64,000 bases of DNA from Pedobacter psychrotolerans (GTDB lineage: Bacteria > Bacteroidota > Bacteroidia > Sphingobacteriales > Sphingobacteriaceae): NCBI RefSeq assembly GCF_004340665.1, contig NZ_SLWO01000012.1:1-64000 (forward strand), written 5' to 3'. The position numbers were made by a program, and so were the translations under genes. Positions 19,701 to 27,977 of the stretch are shown piece after piece (positions within the stretch are counted from its first letter, which is position 1; every line of letters starts with the position of its first letter). Under the pieces are notes generated by a model, which worked only from the letters and a program-made list of their open reading frames with translations, was not told the origin of the DNA and did no database searches.

Positions 19701-19889
19701 CTTTATAACAACTGTTACACCGGGTAGGGTAACGCCCTTTTCATCTTTTACCGTTCCTTTAATCACATCCTGATAAACCGAGTGGAAGGAAATAGCGTGT
19801 TTGAAATGATTGATAGGTGCAGCTGCGTATAAACCTGTAGATGCATAAAGCAATAAACAAGTTAGCTGTAAAGATTTTTTCATATTCAT
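16770..19889 (-). CDS. SusC/RagA-family TonB-linked outer-membrane protein (no STN domain)
   Basis: The 1039-residue protein is a TonB-dependent import barrel. In order: signal peptide (about 1-23), a carboxypeptidase-regulatory-like beta-sandwich (about 40-112, GTVKDEKGVTLPGVTVVIKG), TonB-box/plug region (about 117-250, with LNGKVAGL and YVIDGVPI), then a 22-strand barrel ending in TRTLGFNLNLTF with the terminal Phe needed for outer-membrane insertion. It works with the SusD-like protein encoded downstream. Unlike the SusC at 21901 it has no N-terminal STN signalling domain, so it is not expected to signal to FecR. Two starts are possible (19889 and 19883); both give a good signal peptide. 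Confidence 0.95.
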   Translation of the reverse strand: MNMKKSLQLTCLLLYASTGLYAAAPINHFKHAISFHSVYQDVIKGTVKDEKGVTLPGVTVVIKGTKTGTQTNTSGQYSISAKAGDVLVFSFIGYQNKEVTVGTESTVDVSMGADSKNLETVVVTALGVKRSEKSLTYNTQQVSGDELSKVKSPNLMNSLNGKVAGLTISPSASGVGGSAKVILRGSRSVSGNNQPLYVIDGVPISNNGNANGQQNSVFGGGQDGGDGISNLNPDDIASITVLEGASAAALYGSQAQNGVILITTKQGKSGKTEIGFSSGVNIDNIAYKPKFQNSYGPASATTRDSWGSAINNTTDNLSNFFQTGINTSNAINLSGGSEIAQTYFSYSNTYASGIQPGNKLNRNNINLRETAKFLNNKLTVDASVNYINQKINNSPSLGLYLNPLVGLYLFPRGVDINPYKEQYLLSGNTGTARQNWLGGSADINQNPWWLTNLNPNTSIRDRFLLSGSVKYDVASWLNVQVRGNMDRTTDDYENHRFSGINGNFNSTGTGYFAQSNQTFVQKYVDAIANFTVPLTGSDFKLNGLIGGSINDQKTSGLSLAGNLSAVDFFTPSNTIVAQPGTFTGNTLTNTTAIIPNHNQLQAFFGNANLSYKDWAFFTVTGRNDWSSNLSYTPNNSYFYPSFGLSFIVSQMFKLPEAISYAKVRGTYAEVGNTVPPYLTFIQNTLKADGALLFNTNAAFRELQPERTKSFEIGTDLRFLANRINFSFTYYKTNTRNQYIPVIAPPSSLVSTGYLNAGNVENKGIQFILGADVVKGDGFNWNTSINGSANRNKIIDIASEDRIFSVDLTGGGNNSYISRLKVGGSYGDIYGYTLQRDAQNRIILAGDGTSASPYTPLKSADFNYIGNANPKFQLGWNNSFSYKDFSLSFLVDGKFGGQVLSLTEALMDEAGVSEATGNARNQGGVKIDGVDTRGNAVSASINPQSYYSIVGGRSGVSGEYIYSATVVRLREAALGYTLPLTGKTFKSMKFSVTGRNLVYFYKKAPFDPEITMSTGNGLSGIDVFNQPATRTLGFNLNLTF

Positions 19890-20149
19890 TAAGAATAATT
19901 TTGAATAATAATTATTTGGTTAATTGTTAGTCGCCATACAGAATCCATCTGGATGGTCTATTAGTTAAGAGCATTTGTTCGGTGCAAATTGCCTACAGAA
20001 AAACTAATGATTTTAAAATTTATTTGTTCAAGCTTGATAATCATGGTATTAAAATATGTTTATTCGCATTGGATAACGTTTTGGTAACCATTATAGAAGT
20101 AACATTTTTCTATTAAACTGTCTCCCTACTAGATTTTTTTTGATTACTT

Positions 20150-20157
20150 TACGTTTG
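20150..20157 (+). promoter_or_regulatory. Predicted -7 element of ECF sigma gene
   Basis: TACGTTTG matches TAnnTTTG exactly, 19 nt before the TTG start of the sigma gene. The 287-bp divergent gap to the leftward susC contains no other clear promoter match. Confidence 0.5.
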
Positions 20158-20176
20158 ATTAATTAAACTAATTAAT

Positions 20177-20818
20177 TTGAAAGCAGCAAAGCCAGATCTG
20201 ATCGTTTTATGGAATAAGATTTGCCTAGAAAGTGATATCAACGCTTTTGAGCAGCTGTATCGATATCTATATAGCCGTTTGATCAGGTTCTCTGTTTATT
20301 ACGTTGGCGATAAACAAGCCGCAGAAGATCTGGTGACTGAGGTTTTTGTTAAATGTTGGGAAAATCGTAATTCAGGTACATCAATTCTAAATCCCGAAAG
20401 CTATCTTTTTATCGCGGTTAAAAACCAATCACTTAAATACCTGAAAAAAAATTCTTCTGTTACATTTATTGATTTAGTAGATGTAGATGACGATGTTTCG
20501 GTAACCGCACAAACGCCACAATACATTTTAGAAACGAAAGAACTCCACAAGCAACTTAATCTCGCCATTGAGAGTTTGGCACCCCAGTCGCGTGAGGTAT
20601 TCCGGTTGATTAAAGAAGGCGGAATGAAGTATAAAGAGGTTGCCGAAATGTTAAATATTTCTCCACGCACCGTACAAACACAATTATTCAGGGCAATTGC
20701 TAAACTCCGGTTAATTCTAAAGCCATTAGGCGAAATGGATTCTGGCGAGAATAGAAGCAGAAGAATAATTTCTTTGTTGTTTCTTTTAGGCACTTTATCT
20801 TTTTTATATTACTTGTAG
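20177..20818 (+). CDS. ECF RNA polymerase sigma factor with hydrophobic C-terminal tail
   Basis: This FecI-like ECF sigma factor has 213 residues. Region 2 spans about 22-92 (FEQLYRYLYSRLIRF, AAEDLVTEVFVKCW) and region 4 about 128-182 (LAPQSREVFRLIKEGGMKYKEVAEMLNISP, the -35-recognition helix-turn-helix). The start is TTG; there is no ATG before conserved region 2. After region 4 comes a basic stretch (NRSRR) and a 17-residue hydrophobic end (197-213, IISLLFLLGTLSFLYYL), long enough to associate with the membrane. It is followed 48 nt later by fecR and then by an STN-containing SusC, the classic cell-surface signalling order. It likely activates the 21901-26607 genes, possibly also the divergent pair. 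Confidence 0.92.
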   Translation: MKAAKPDLIVLWNKICLESDINAFEQLYRYLYSRLIRFSVYYVGDKQAAEDLVTEVFVKCWENRNSGTSILNPESYLFIAVKNQSLKYLKKNSSVTFIDLVDVDDDVSVTAQTPQYILETKELHKQLNLAIESLAPQSREVFRLIKEGGMKYKEVAEMLNISPRTVQTQLFRAIAKLRLILKPLGEMDSGENRSRRIISLLFLLGTLSFLYYL

Positions 20819-20866
20819 GCAATTTTCAATAAAATAGGAACCTTAAAATAGAATAACATAACTAAA

Positions 20867-21868
20867 ATGACAGATCAAAGATTTACAGAATTGCTTGGTA
20901 AACAATTGGCCGGAGAAATTTCTGCGGATGAATCTTTGGAGTTGAAATCAATTTTAGAGAATAATGCAGCATTAAATAAAGAATATCAACTTTTGCAAAA
21001 CTACCTGGAATCTGAAACAGAGGAAGAAAAAAATATCGATGTGGTTTTTGATCGCATCAAAAGTCAGATTCAGGTTCCTGCAGTACCTGTTCTTAAAGTC
21101 ATTAATACAAGGAATCAGATCTGGTTAAAAATAGCTGCGGTAGCAGCTGTTATCCTGATTGGCATTCTGGTTTACCGCAGTGACCTGTTTATTTCCAATA
21201 AAGCAGATCAGGTGGCCTTAATTAAAGTACAAACCAACGCAGCTGAAATGAAAACCATTACACTGGCTGATGGTTCAACTGTAAAAATAAATTCGGCCAG
21301 CGAATTAAGTTATCCTACGAAATTTAATGGAGCGATAAGAGATGTTTACCTCTCTGGTGAAGCATTTTTTGAAGTAAAAAAAGATTCGCAACATCCTTTT
21401 ATCGTCCATACCAAAAATACAGCAGTAAAAGTTCTGGGTACCGCATTTGATGTGAAGGCTTATCCTAATGATGCCGCTGAAGAAACTACTTTAATAAGAG
21501 GGAAGGTGCAAATCTTGTTAAAGGATGATAAAAAACAGCTGTTTACACTAAAGCCTAATGATAAATTTACTTTAGCAGATGGTAAGGTATTAATGAGTGA
21601 AGTGAGTAGCGATCAAGAAGAGGAGATGATGGAAACCGCCTGGACGAATCATCAACTCATTTATAAAAACAACCGTTTTGATGAAATTGCCCGTCGCTTT
21701 GAGCGTTGGTATGGTGTGAAAATCGTTTTTAAAGATCCAGAACTTAAAGCGATAACCTTTACCGGACGCGTTGATCAGGAAGCCTTAAATGAAGCATTAG
21801 ATGTACTCAAGCTAATCGAAAACTTCAATTATTCCATAAACGGTAAAAATGTCTACATCTATCGTTAA
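20867..21868 (+). CDS. FecR-family anti-sigma regulator
   Basis: The 333-residue single-pass protein has a cytoplasmic N-terminus (1-84) expected to bind the sigma factor, one membrane helix (about 86-103, WLKIAAVAAVILIGILVY), a periplasmic FecR domain (about 120-225, ITLADGSTVKINSASEL and GEAFFEVKKDSQHPFIV), and the C-terminal DUF4974-type domain (about 262-333) usual in Bacteroidota FecR proteins, which contacts the STN domain of the receptor. It receives the substrate signal from the SusC at 21901 and controls the sigma factor at 20177. The role comes from family knowledge and gene order. Confidence 0.95.
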   Translation: MTDQRFTELLGKQLAGEISADESLELKSILENNAALNKEYQLLQNYLESETEEEKNIDVVFDRIKSQIQVPAVPVLKVINTRNQIWLKIAAVAAVILIGILVYRSDLFISNKADQVALIKVQTNAAEMKTITLADGSTVKINSASELSYPTKFNGAIRDVYLSGEAFFEVKKDSQHPFIVHTKNTAVKVLGTAFDVKAYPNDAAEETTLIRGKVQILLKDDKKQLFTLKPNDKFTLADGKVLMSEVSSDQEEEMMETAWTNHQLIYKNNRFDEIARRFERWYGVKIVFKDPELKAITFTGRVDQEALNEALDVLKLIENFNYSINGKNVYIYR

Positions 21869-21887
21869 TACAAACGGTAAAGGCATG

Positions 21888-21895
21888 TATATTTG
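21888..21895 (+). promoter_or_regulatory. Predicted -7 element of susC, 5 nt from ATG
   Basis: TATATTTG, an exact TAnnTTTG match, lies between fecR and susC, 5 nt before the susC ATG. It would give susC-susD its own near-leaderless transcript in addition to read-through from fecR. Confidence 0.45.
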
Positions 21896-21900
21896 TAGCC

Positions 21901-24900
21901 ATGAATGGCGTGCAGAAAATCATGTTGATTATTGGATTGATTTTTCCGCTAGGTATTCAGGCGCAAACAAAAGTCAGCTTAAATTTCACCAATGCAAATT
22001 TTGAGCAGGTAATAGAAGCCATTCAGCAACAAACCATTTACCAGTTTACCTATAGCGAATCTAAAATCCCCACGCATCAGGTCTCCATTAAAATAGAAAA
22101 TGAAGAAGCAATCAATGTAATTGAAAAGTTATTGCGCAATAGTGGTTATGGCTTTACACTTCTTTCCGATCATTTAATTGTTATCAGGAAAAATACTGAT
22201 AAAAAAATGGACAGAGATAGTGCCCGTTTATTAAAGGAGGTGGTCATTACCGCATTGGGTATCGAAAAAGATAATGAACAGGTTGGCTATGCCTTAACCA
22301 CCATAAAAGGATCATCCATCGCCAAAGCAAGAGAAAGTAATTTAATCATGGCGCTGCAGGGTAGGGTGGCCGGACTAAATATTACGGGTGTGAATGGAGG
22401 CCCGGGATCTGCCGCCCGTGTTCTTATACGGGGCGTTTCCAGCATGACGGCTGCATCACCTTTATTTGTGGTAAATGGCGTTCCCATTGATAATAGCATT
22501 AGAGGAAGTGCAAACGAATACGGAGGGGCCGATTATGGCGATGGAATTAGTAATATCAATCCAGATGATATTGAAACCATTACCATTTTAAAAGGCTCAG
22601 CTGCTTCTGCTTTATATGGTGCCAGAGCTGCAAATGGTGTGATTCTAATTAATCTCAAAAGTGGAGGAGATCATGCTGCTGCAAAATTTGAATACAATAC
22701 CAATTTAGCCTTTGATGTTCCGGTAAACACTACAGATTATCAGTATGTATATGGACAGGGTGCACAAAATAAACGACCATCCGATTTATACAACGCCATT
22801 TCAACCAGCTTATTAAGTTGGGGTGAAATGATGGATGGAAAATTAACACCACAGGTAGATGGTTCCATGCAGCCATATTCCCCTGTCAAAAATAACATCC
22901 AAACTTTTTACCGCACTGCTCCGGCTTTTACCAATACACTTTCTGTAGTGGGTGGAAATACCCATCAGCATTATCGGGTGTCCGTTTCCAACCTCGATTA
23001 TAATTCCATTTTAAGTAATGGAGCACTGAACCGAAAAACGATAAATTTCTATGGCTCGCTCGCTTTAAGTCCTAAAGTAACATTAAGCCTCACCGGAAAT
23101 TATATCGATGAGCGAAACAAGAACAAAAGTTACCTCAGCGATGGCCCGTTAAACGCTAATTATGGAATTTCTACGCTGGCCACCAGTTTAGATCAATCTT
23201 TATTGGCGCCGGGTTTTGATGCCAGAACTGGTTTTGAAAGTAGGTGGAATGCAGATGAATATAAAACCAACCCATATTTTTTAATGAACAAACAGGCAGA
23301 TGATGCCAATCGGAGCCGTTATATCTCCTCTGCGGTGCTAAAATATCAATTAGCCAGCTGGGCAATGCTTCAGGGTAGAATGGGTTACGATTTCAGTAAG
23401 GATGAGTTGGTGAGTATTTTACCCACAGGCACAGCATTTTCCATCAACAGGGAAGGTGGTATAAATGCTTATGATCACAATCAAACCTCCGAATTTAATA
23501 GCGATATTTTATTTACAGCCACCCGTAACCTAGGCGATAAAATCATACTCGAACTGGCTACAGGCGCTAATTATCGGGAAAGAAGAAATAGTTCAGAAAA
23601 ACTAAAAGGCTCACAATTTAAGGTGCCCTATTTATATGTTCCTGAAAATCTGATCACCACCACTAAAACATTTGCAAAATCGAGCATTGTTACAGAATCA
23701 GCTTATTATACGGCCGATGTGAGCTATAACCGATATTTAAACTTGTCCATAACCGGCCGTTACGACATCTATTCTACTTTGCCGGCAAACAATCGTGGCA
23801 TATTTGTACCAGGTGTATCAGGTAGTTTTATTTTCTCAGATCTTTTAAAGTGGAAAGGATTTGATTTTGGCAAATTAAGACTTGATTATGCCAAAACCAG
23901 CGGCGAACCCATCGTTCCTTATACCACGCAAATCTACTACACAACAGATAATCAGGTAAATGGTGTTCCTTTAGGTGGTTTTTCAAGCGACTTGCCCAAT
24001 TATAATTTAAAGCCCTATACCCTTAATGAAGTAGAAACTGGCCTAGATCTTAAATTTTTTAATAGTCGGTTGAATCTTGATTTTACCTATTTTAATCGGC
24101 TCACGCACAATGAAATCATCAACGCTAAACAATCCGTTACCACTGGCTTTACTTCAGCCTATGTTAATCTCGGTGAAACCCGAAATGCAGGCGTAGAGAT
24201 TGCTTTAGGTTATACGCCGATTCTGACCACTAAAGGCAAGTGGCAGATTAACCTGAATGTAACGAAGGTTAAAAACACCCTACTTTCTATTGATGGAAAT
24301 AGCAATTATACACTTACAGGAGCTTACCGACCTTTAAACGCCAATACTGCATTAGTGGTAGGCAAATCCATCACACAGATTATGGCTTATGATTATCTAC
24401 GAGATGCCAATGGAAATATCATTATCGGATCAGATGGCATTCCTAAACGTGGAGATTTTATCCCCATGGGTGGTACCATGCCAACGCTCTACGGAGGCAT
24501 AACCAATAGTTTCAGTTACAAGCAGTTTAGCTTTTCATTTTTAATAGATTACCGTTTCGGCAATAAAATATTATCTGCAACGGAATATTACAGTTACGTA
24601 TCCGGTTTAAACAAAGCCACTTTAGTTGGAAGGGAAACCGGAATTGTTGCCGATGGAGTATTGGAAAACGGACAAAAAAATACCATAAACGTTCCAGCTT
24701 ATACCTATTATCCAGAATTGGCTACTAATATATCTGCTTTATCAGTGCTCAATGGCAGTTTTATTAAGCTTCGTCAGGCGATGCTCGGTTATACTTTTAA
24801 TACCCGTTTTTTAAAACGAACACCATTTAGCCAAGTATCTATAGACCTAACCGGTAGAAATCTATTTACCTTGCTAAAATACACCAAGAATGTAGATCCA

Positions 24901-25002
24901 GAATCACAGTTTTCGCCAACACTTGGCTATGCCGGAATAGAAGGTGCTTCACTTCCTCCCACAAGAACATTTGGTATCAATTTTAATTTTAAATTCAAGT
25001 AA
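21901..25002 (+). CDS. SusC-family TonB-linked transducer with STN domain
   Basis: The 1033-residue barrel starts with a signal peptide (about 1-22), then an STN domain (about 27-98, VSLNFTNANFEQVIEAI to YGFTLLSDHLIVIRK), which signals through FecR, then directly the plug (about 115-250, EVVITALGIEK, LQGRVAGLNITG, FVVNGVPIDN) and a beta-barrel ending TRTFGINFNFKFK. The carboxypeptidase-regulatory-like domain that usually sits between STN and plug in Bacteroidota is missing, leaving only a short linker. Order sigma-FecR-SusC(STN)-SusD marks it as a substrate-sensing receptor. The substrate is unknown. It is abutted by its susD partner with no gap. Confidence 0.94.
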   Translation: MNGVQKIMLIIGLIFPLGIQAQTKVSLNFTNANFEQVIEAIQQQTIYQFTYSESKIPTHQVSIKIENEEAINVIEKLLRNSGYGFTLLSDHLIVIRKNTDKKMDRDSARLLKEVVITALGIEKDNEQVGYALTTIKGSSIAKARESNLIMALQGRVAGLNITGVNGGPGSAARVLIRGVSSMTAASPLFVVNGVPIDNSIRGSANEYGGADYGDGISNINPDDIETITILKGSAASALYGARAANGVILINLKSGGDHAAAKFEYNTNLAFDVPVNTTDYQYVYGQGAQNKRPSDLYNAISTSLLSWGEMMDGKLTPQVDGSMQPYSPVKNNIQTFYRTAPAFTNTLSVVGGNTHQHYRVSVSNLDYNSILSNGALNRKTINFYGSLALSPKVTLSLTGNYIDERNKNKSYLSDGPLNANYGISTLATSLDQSLLAPGFDARTGFESRWNADEYKTNPYFLMNKQADDANRSRYISSAVLKYQLASWAMLQGRMGYDFSKDELVSILPTGTAFSINREGGINAYDHNQTSEFNSDILFTATRNLGDKIILELATGANYRERRNSSEKLKGSQFKVPYLYVPENLITTTKTFAKSSIVTESAYYTADVSYNRYLNLSITGRYDIYSTLPANNRGIFVPGVSGSFIFSDLLKWKGFDFGKLRLDYAKTSGEPIVPYTTQIYYTTDNQVNGVPLGGFSSDLPNYNLKPYTLNEVETGLDLKFFNSRLNLDFTYFNRLTHNEIINAKQSVTTGFTSAYVNLGETRNAGVEIALGYTPILTTKGKWQINLNVTKVKNTLLSIDGNSNYTLTGAYRPLNANTALVVGKSITQIMAYDYLRDANGNIIIGSDGIPKRGDFIPMGGTMPTLYGGITNSFSYKQFSFSFLIDYRFGNKILSATEYYSYVSGLNKATLVGRETGIVADGVLENGQKNTINVPAYTYYPELATNISALSVLNGSFIKLRQAMLGYTFNTRFLKRTPFSQVSIDLTGRNLFTLLKYTKNVDPESQFSPTLGYAGIEGASLPPTRTFGINFNFKFK

Positions 25003-26607
25003 ATGGGCATGATGAAAAAATGGTATTTAATGGGTTTTTTCTGGATGGTTTTAATTGGTAGTTGTTCCAAAGCAAAGCTTGATGAGATCAATACCGATCC
25101 GACTAAACTCACAGAAAATGATTATGATCCAAATAGTTTGCTTGCACAAGCACAGTTAAAATATGCCAATATGGGTTATTATCAGCTTTTGTATCAAAGC
25201 ACCATGATGCAATTACTGGCTTCTACGTATTATTATTACAACAATGGCGATAAGTATATTAACGTGGGCAGTTTTACCGATTACCAGGGGCGTATTTTTG
25301 ATGAGGGCTATAAGGATGCATCCTACATCAGAGAGATGCAAAGGCTGGCGAAGTTGAAAGATCCTGTTGCCTATCAAAACCTGATTGCCATTGGTGATAT
25401 CATGTTCGTGATGATTTTACAAAGAATTACCGACACTTATGGCGATGTGCCTTACTCGCAAGCCGTAAAAGCGATGGAAGGAATTAAATACCCGGTTTAC
25501 GATAGGCAGGAAGATATTTATAACCAAATGTTGAATGATCTGGAAAAAGCCATCGCACAATTAGATACTGACAAACCAAGCCCAACTGCTGATCTTTTTT
25601 ACAAAGGCGATATTGTTAAATGGAAGAAATTTGGCTATTCCTTAATGGTAAAATTAGCCATGAGGTTAACCAAAGTTAATCCCGAAAAGGCAAGGCTCTG
25701 GACCGAAAAAGCAGCTGCTAAAACTTTCACAAGCATACAGGATAACGCCATACTATTAACAGATGCATCATCCTTTGATAGTCAAAATGGAACTTCACTC
25801 GCTTTGAGAACCTATTCTGATTACCTGGAAGTTCGGTGGAGTAAAACCTTAATCAATAAGCTCAGAAATACCAACGATCCTAGACTCGGCATCATCGGAG
25901 AAGTACCAAAGGATGGATTAACCAACAGTGCAAATCAGAATTTAATTGGAAATACAGATGCCAGCGTTCAGCTTGGACTTCCGAATGGATTTGACTTGCA
26001 AAATGGGGCTACCGATATCAGCCAGTCAGCAGATTATCCAGGCGGCACTGGCAACGGAAGTGATTTTGCACCTCTGGGTAAATATTCCAGACCACGTACA
26101 AACGTATATTTAAAATTAGGCGGACCAATTTTTATATTAAGCTACGCGGAGATTGAATATTTATTGGCCGAGGCTAAAGTTAGGGGATGGAATATACCGG
26201 GTACAGCTAACCAGCATTTTACAAATGGGTTAATGGGTGCACTACAATCACTAAGCCAGATAGACCCGATAGCCACACTAGAAGCCAATAAAATTAATGA
26301 ATTTGTTCTTCAGCATCCGCTTGATGAAAGCAGTACGGAAACGGCCATAAGTGAGATCAATACACAATATTGGGTCGCTACGGGTACTAACTTTAATTTT
26401 ATTGAAGCCTGGTTAAACTGGAAGCGGAGCGATTACCCAAAGCTGAACCCTGTAAATTATAAAGGCAATGTAACCAATAGTACCATCCCGAGGCGAATGA
26501 TTTACCTTTCTACAGAGGTTTTAAATAATCCAGAAAACTATAAGGCTGCAGTAGCGAGAATAGCTGGTGGAGATGCACTGACATCAAGGGTTTGGTGGGA
26601 TCGTTAA
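25003..26607 (+). CDS. SusD/RagB-family outer-membrane lipoprotein (SusD_2 type)
   Basis: The 534-residue lipoprotein pairs with the SusC at 21901; its ATG follows that stop codon directly. The lipobox is LIGSC, lipidated Cys at residue 21; in-frame ATGs at 25003, 25009 and 25012 all keep it. The early motif DEINTDPTKL and the central LSYAEIEYLLAEAKVRG parallel the SusD at 15115, so the two SusC/D pairs are probably paralogues. A terminator ends the operon. No enzyme is encoded nearby to reveal the ligand. Confidence 0.9.
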   Translation: MGMMKKWYLMGFFWMVLIGSCSKAKLDEINTDPTKLTENDYDPNSLLAQAQLKYANMGYYQLLYQSTMMQLLASTYYYYNNGDKYINVGSFTDYQGRIFDEGYKDASYIREMQRLAKLKDPVAYQNLIAIGDIMFVMILQRITDTYGDVPYSQAVKAMEGIKYPVYDRQEDIYNQMLNDLEKAIAQLDTDKPSPTADLFYKGDIVKWKKFGYSLMVKLAMRLTKVNPEKARLWTEKAAAKTFTSIQDNAILLTDASSFDSQNGTSLALRTYSDYLEVRWSKTLINKLRNTNDPRLGIIGEVPKDGLTNSANQNLIGNTDASVQLGLPNGFDLQNGATDISQSADYPGGTGNGSDFAPLGKYSRPRTNVYLKLGGPIFILSYAEIEYLLAEAKVRGWNIPGTANQHFTNGLMGALQSLSQIDPIATLEANKINEFVLQHPLDESSTETAISEINTQYWVATGTNFNFIEAWLNWKRSDYPKLNPVNYKGNVTNSTIPRRMIYLSTEVLNNPENYKAAVARIAGGDALTSRVWWDR

Positions 26608-26650
26608 AAAGAGAGACTAAGAAAACAATCGTCCCCATCTCATTCACAAT

Positions 26651-26692
26651 ATAAAACAGCAACAAAAAGAAAATCAGTTGCTGTTTTTGTTT
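26651..26692 (+). terminator. Terminator after sigma-fecR-susCD operon
   Basis: aaaacagcaac (26653-26663) pairs perfectly with gttgctgtttt (26677-26687), followed by more T residues. Confidence 0.85.
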
Positions 26693-26790
26693 AATAGCCA
26701 TTAAGATTATCTACGCAGCTATCTCGTTAACTATCGTAGTATAAATCCGAATTCAAAAATTATCAATTAATTCTAACACTCCGGTCTGCG

Positions 26791-26869
26791 ACCACCCCTC
26801 TGAAAGAGGGGAATGGCGATCGTAATTCCCTCCGATGCATCGAGGGTGCCCAAAGGTCGGGGCGGTTAA
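26791..26869. repeat. Dispersed hairpin element, inverted and direct halves
   Basis: An inverted half (accacccctctgaaagaggg onward, 26791-26820) is followed by a direct copy (26824-26869) of the element with ccctcc hairpin and gtgcccaaaggtcggggcgg tail that also occurs at 180, 14691 and 14978. Confidence 0.7.
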
Positions 26870-26974
26870 ACAAAAAATAAAACCGTTCAAATAGCTTTTT
26901 AAGGCGCATATTAATCGAACTCTGATTATAAAGATAAAGTAAAACATTCTTTAGCTCCAGGTTAAGATAAACCA

Positions 26975-27247
26975 CCGCAAACTTTATATCATCAACTGCA
27001 AAGCTTATGTTGCCTACTGCAAAGCTTATGTTGCCTACTGCAAAGCTTATGTTGCTTACTGCAGAGTTTATGTTGCCTACTGCAAAGCTTATGTTGCCTA
27101 CCGCAAAGCTTATGTTGCTTACTGCAAAGCTTATGTTGCCTACTGCAGAGCTTATGTTGCCTACTGCAAAGCTTATGTTGCCCACCGCAAACTTTATATC
27201 ATCAACTGCAAAGCTTATGTTGCCTACTGCAAACCTTATGTTACTTA
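26975..27247. repeat. 21-bp tandem repeat array, 13 copies
   Basis: Thirteen head-to-tail 21-bp units fill 273 bp. Most units begin ctgcaaagctta and end tgttgccta. Copies 1 and 11 are a distinct variant (ccgcaaactttatatcatca), implying block duplication. There are no unrelated spacers, so it is not a CRISPR array. As 21 is a multiple of 3, several frames are open and encode heptapeptide repeats, but no start or similarity supports a gene. Confidence 0.95.
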
Positions 27248-27298
27248 AGCAAAGTTTGAATAGATGCAGAACCTACAATGAAGGTTTTTTCTTTAGGT

Positions 27299-27315
27299 CC
27301 TGAATCAAGTTCAGG
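27299..27315. repeat. Palindrome cctgaatcaagttcagg
   Basis: This 17-bp near-palindrome is identical to the copy at 14934-14950; related forms are at 5373-5389 and 45130-45150. Confidence 0.7.
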
Positions 27316-27390
27316 ATGACGATCGCTTTAACCCACCATTCATACAAATGCGAAAAAAGGTTCGGTGTTGAACGAAGTTGGTGGGTAGAA

Positions 27391-27421
27391 ACGCAGGGAT
27401 CCTTCGTGCCTCAGGATGACA
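27391..27421. repeat. 31-bp dispersed repeat, copy 1
   Basis: The 31 bases from acgcagggatcc to caggatgaca are identical to 27927-27957 and resemble 283-313. Copy 1 lies 100 bp upstream of the first 226-bp repeat. Confidence 0.85.
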
Positions 27422-27490
27422 GCAAGGAGGGAAAGTTACTACACGCCTGAATTAGCGCTTTGAAATCTGCACTATGCTATCTGCACCCTG

Positions 27491-27716
27491 CTATCCGGCC
27501 TAGGAGATGATGGAAGGAGAAGCCGTTGAAATTTTTGCACCTCCGTTCAAGTCCCTCCACAACCCAAGGTAGCGCAAACGGCTCTTAAAATAAAATCTTT
27601 TATTCAAAATGAATCGAGCCCTTGTGCTACCGCCATTTAAATTTCGACGCGCTAATCCGACATCAGATCCAAGCCTTGATTTTTTGCTTCTTTGTTATCA
27701 AGAACAAAGAAGAAGC
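27491..27716. repeat. 226-bp direct repeat, copy A
   Basis: This unit is nearly identical (about five differences) to 27978-28203. It contains a long imperfect hairpin (27568-27584 with 27616-27631, ggtagc and gctacc ends) and a second hairpin, cttctttgtt (27687-27696) with aacaaagaag (27703-27712). A 35-codon open frame starts at 27609 but I recognise nothing in it. Confidence 0.92.
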
Positions 27717-27926
27717 CCTTCGGCGGTCGACCTGTACCGATTTTTCATCAGTTGCCGAGGCAAGCCAGCGCCGCGGGAAAACGCCCTTATCTGCATAAAG
27801 ACAATTTCCTAAGGAGGGAAAGAGCATAGAAAAGAGCATTCTTCTTACCTCGCGATCGAAACCTGCTATTTCCACCCTGTTATCCGGCATAATAGTTTCT
27901 GTTCGGAATGAAGTCAGTAGATTAAA
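27717..27926. other. Unique segment between the 226-bp repeats
   Basis: No gene is supported. A short stretch at 27862-27890 (acctgctatttccaccctg) resembles the sequence flanking the 226-bp repeats at 27960-27990, suggesting a third decayed edge. Confidence 0.5.
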
Positions 27927-27957
27927 ACGCAGGGATCCTTCGTGCCTCAGGATGACA
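27927..27957. repeat. 31-bp dispersed repeat, copy 2
   Basis: Identical to 27391-27421; it lies 51 bp upstream of the second 226-bp repeat. Confidence 0.85.
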
Positions 27958-27977
27958 ATCCTGCTATTTCCACCGTA

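Noticed and set aside
15115..26607. Polysaccharide utilisation locus
   Set aside because: No glycoside hydrolase, lyase or sugar transporter is linked to either SusC/SusD pair; the GH20 enzyme at 41255 is too far away.
26975..27247. Possible CRISPR array
   Set aside because: Units are contiguous 21-bp repeats without unique spacers, and no cas gene is in the window.
26763..27303. Two long open frames across the 21-bp array (heptapeptide repeats on either strand)
   Set aside because: They exist because the repeat length is divisible by three. The leftward frame runs on into a dispersed hairpin element, and neither has a convincing start or promoter.
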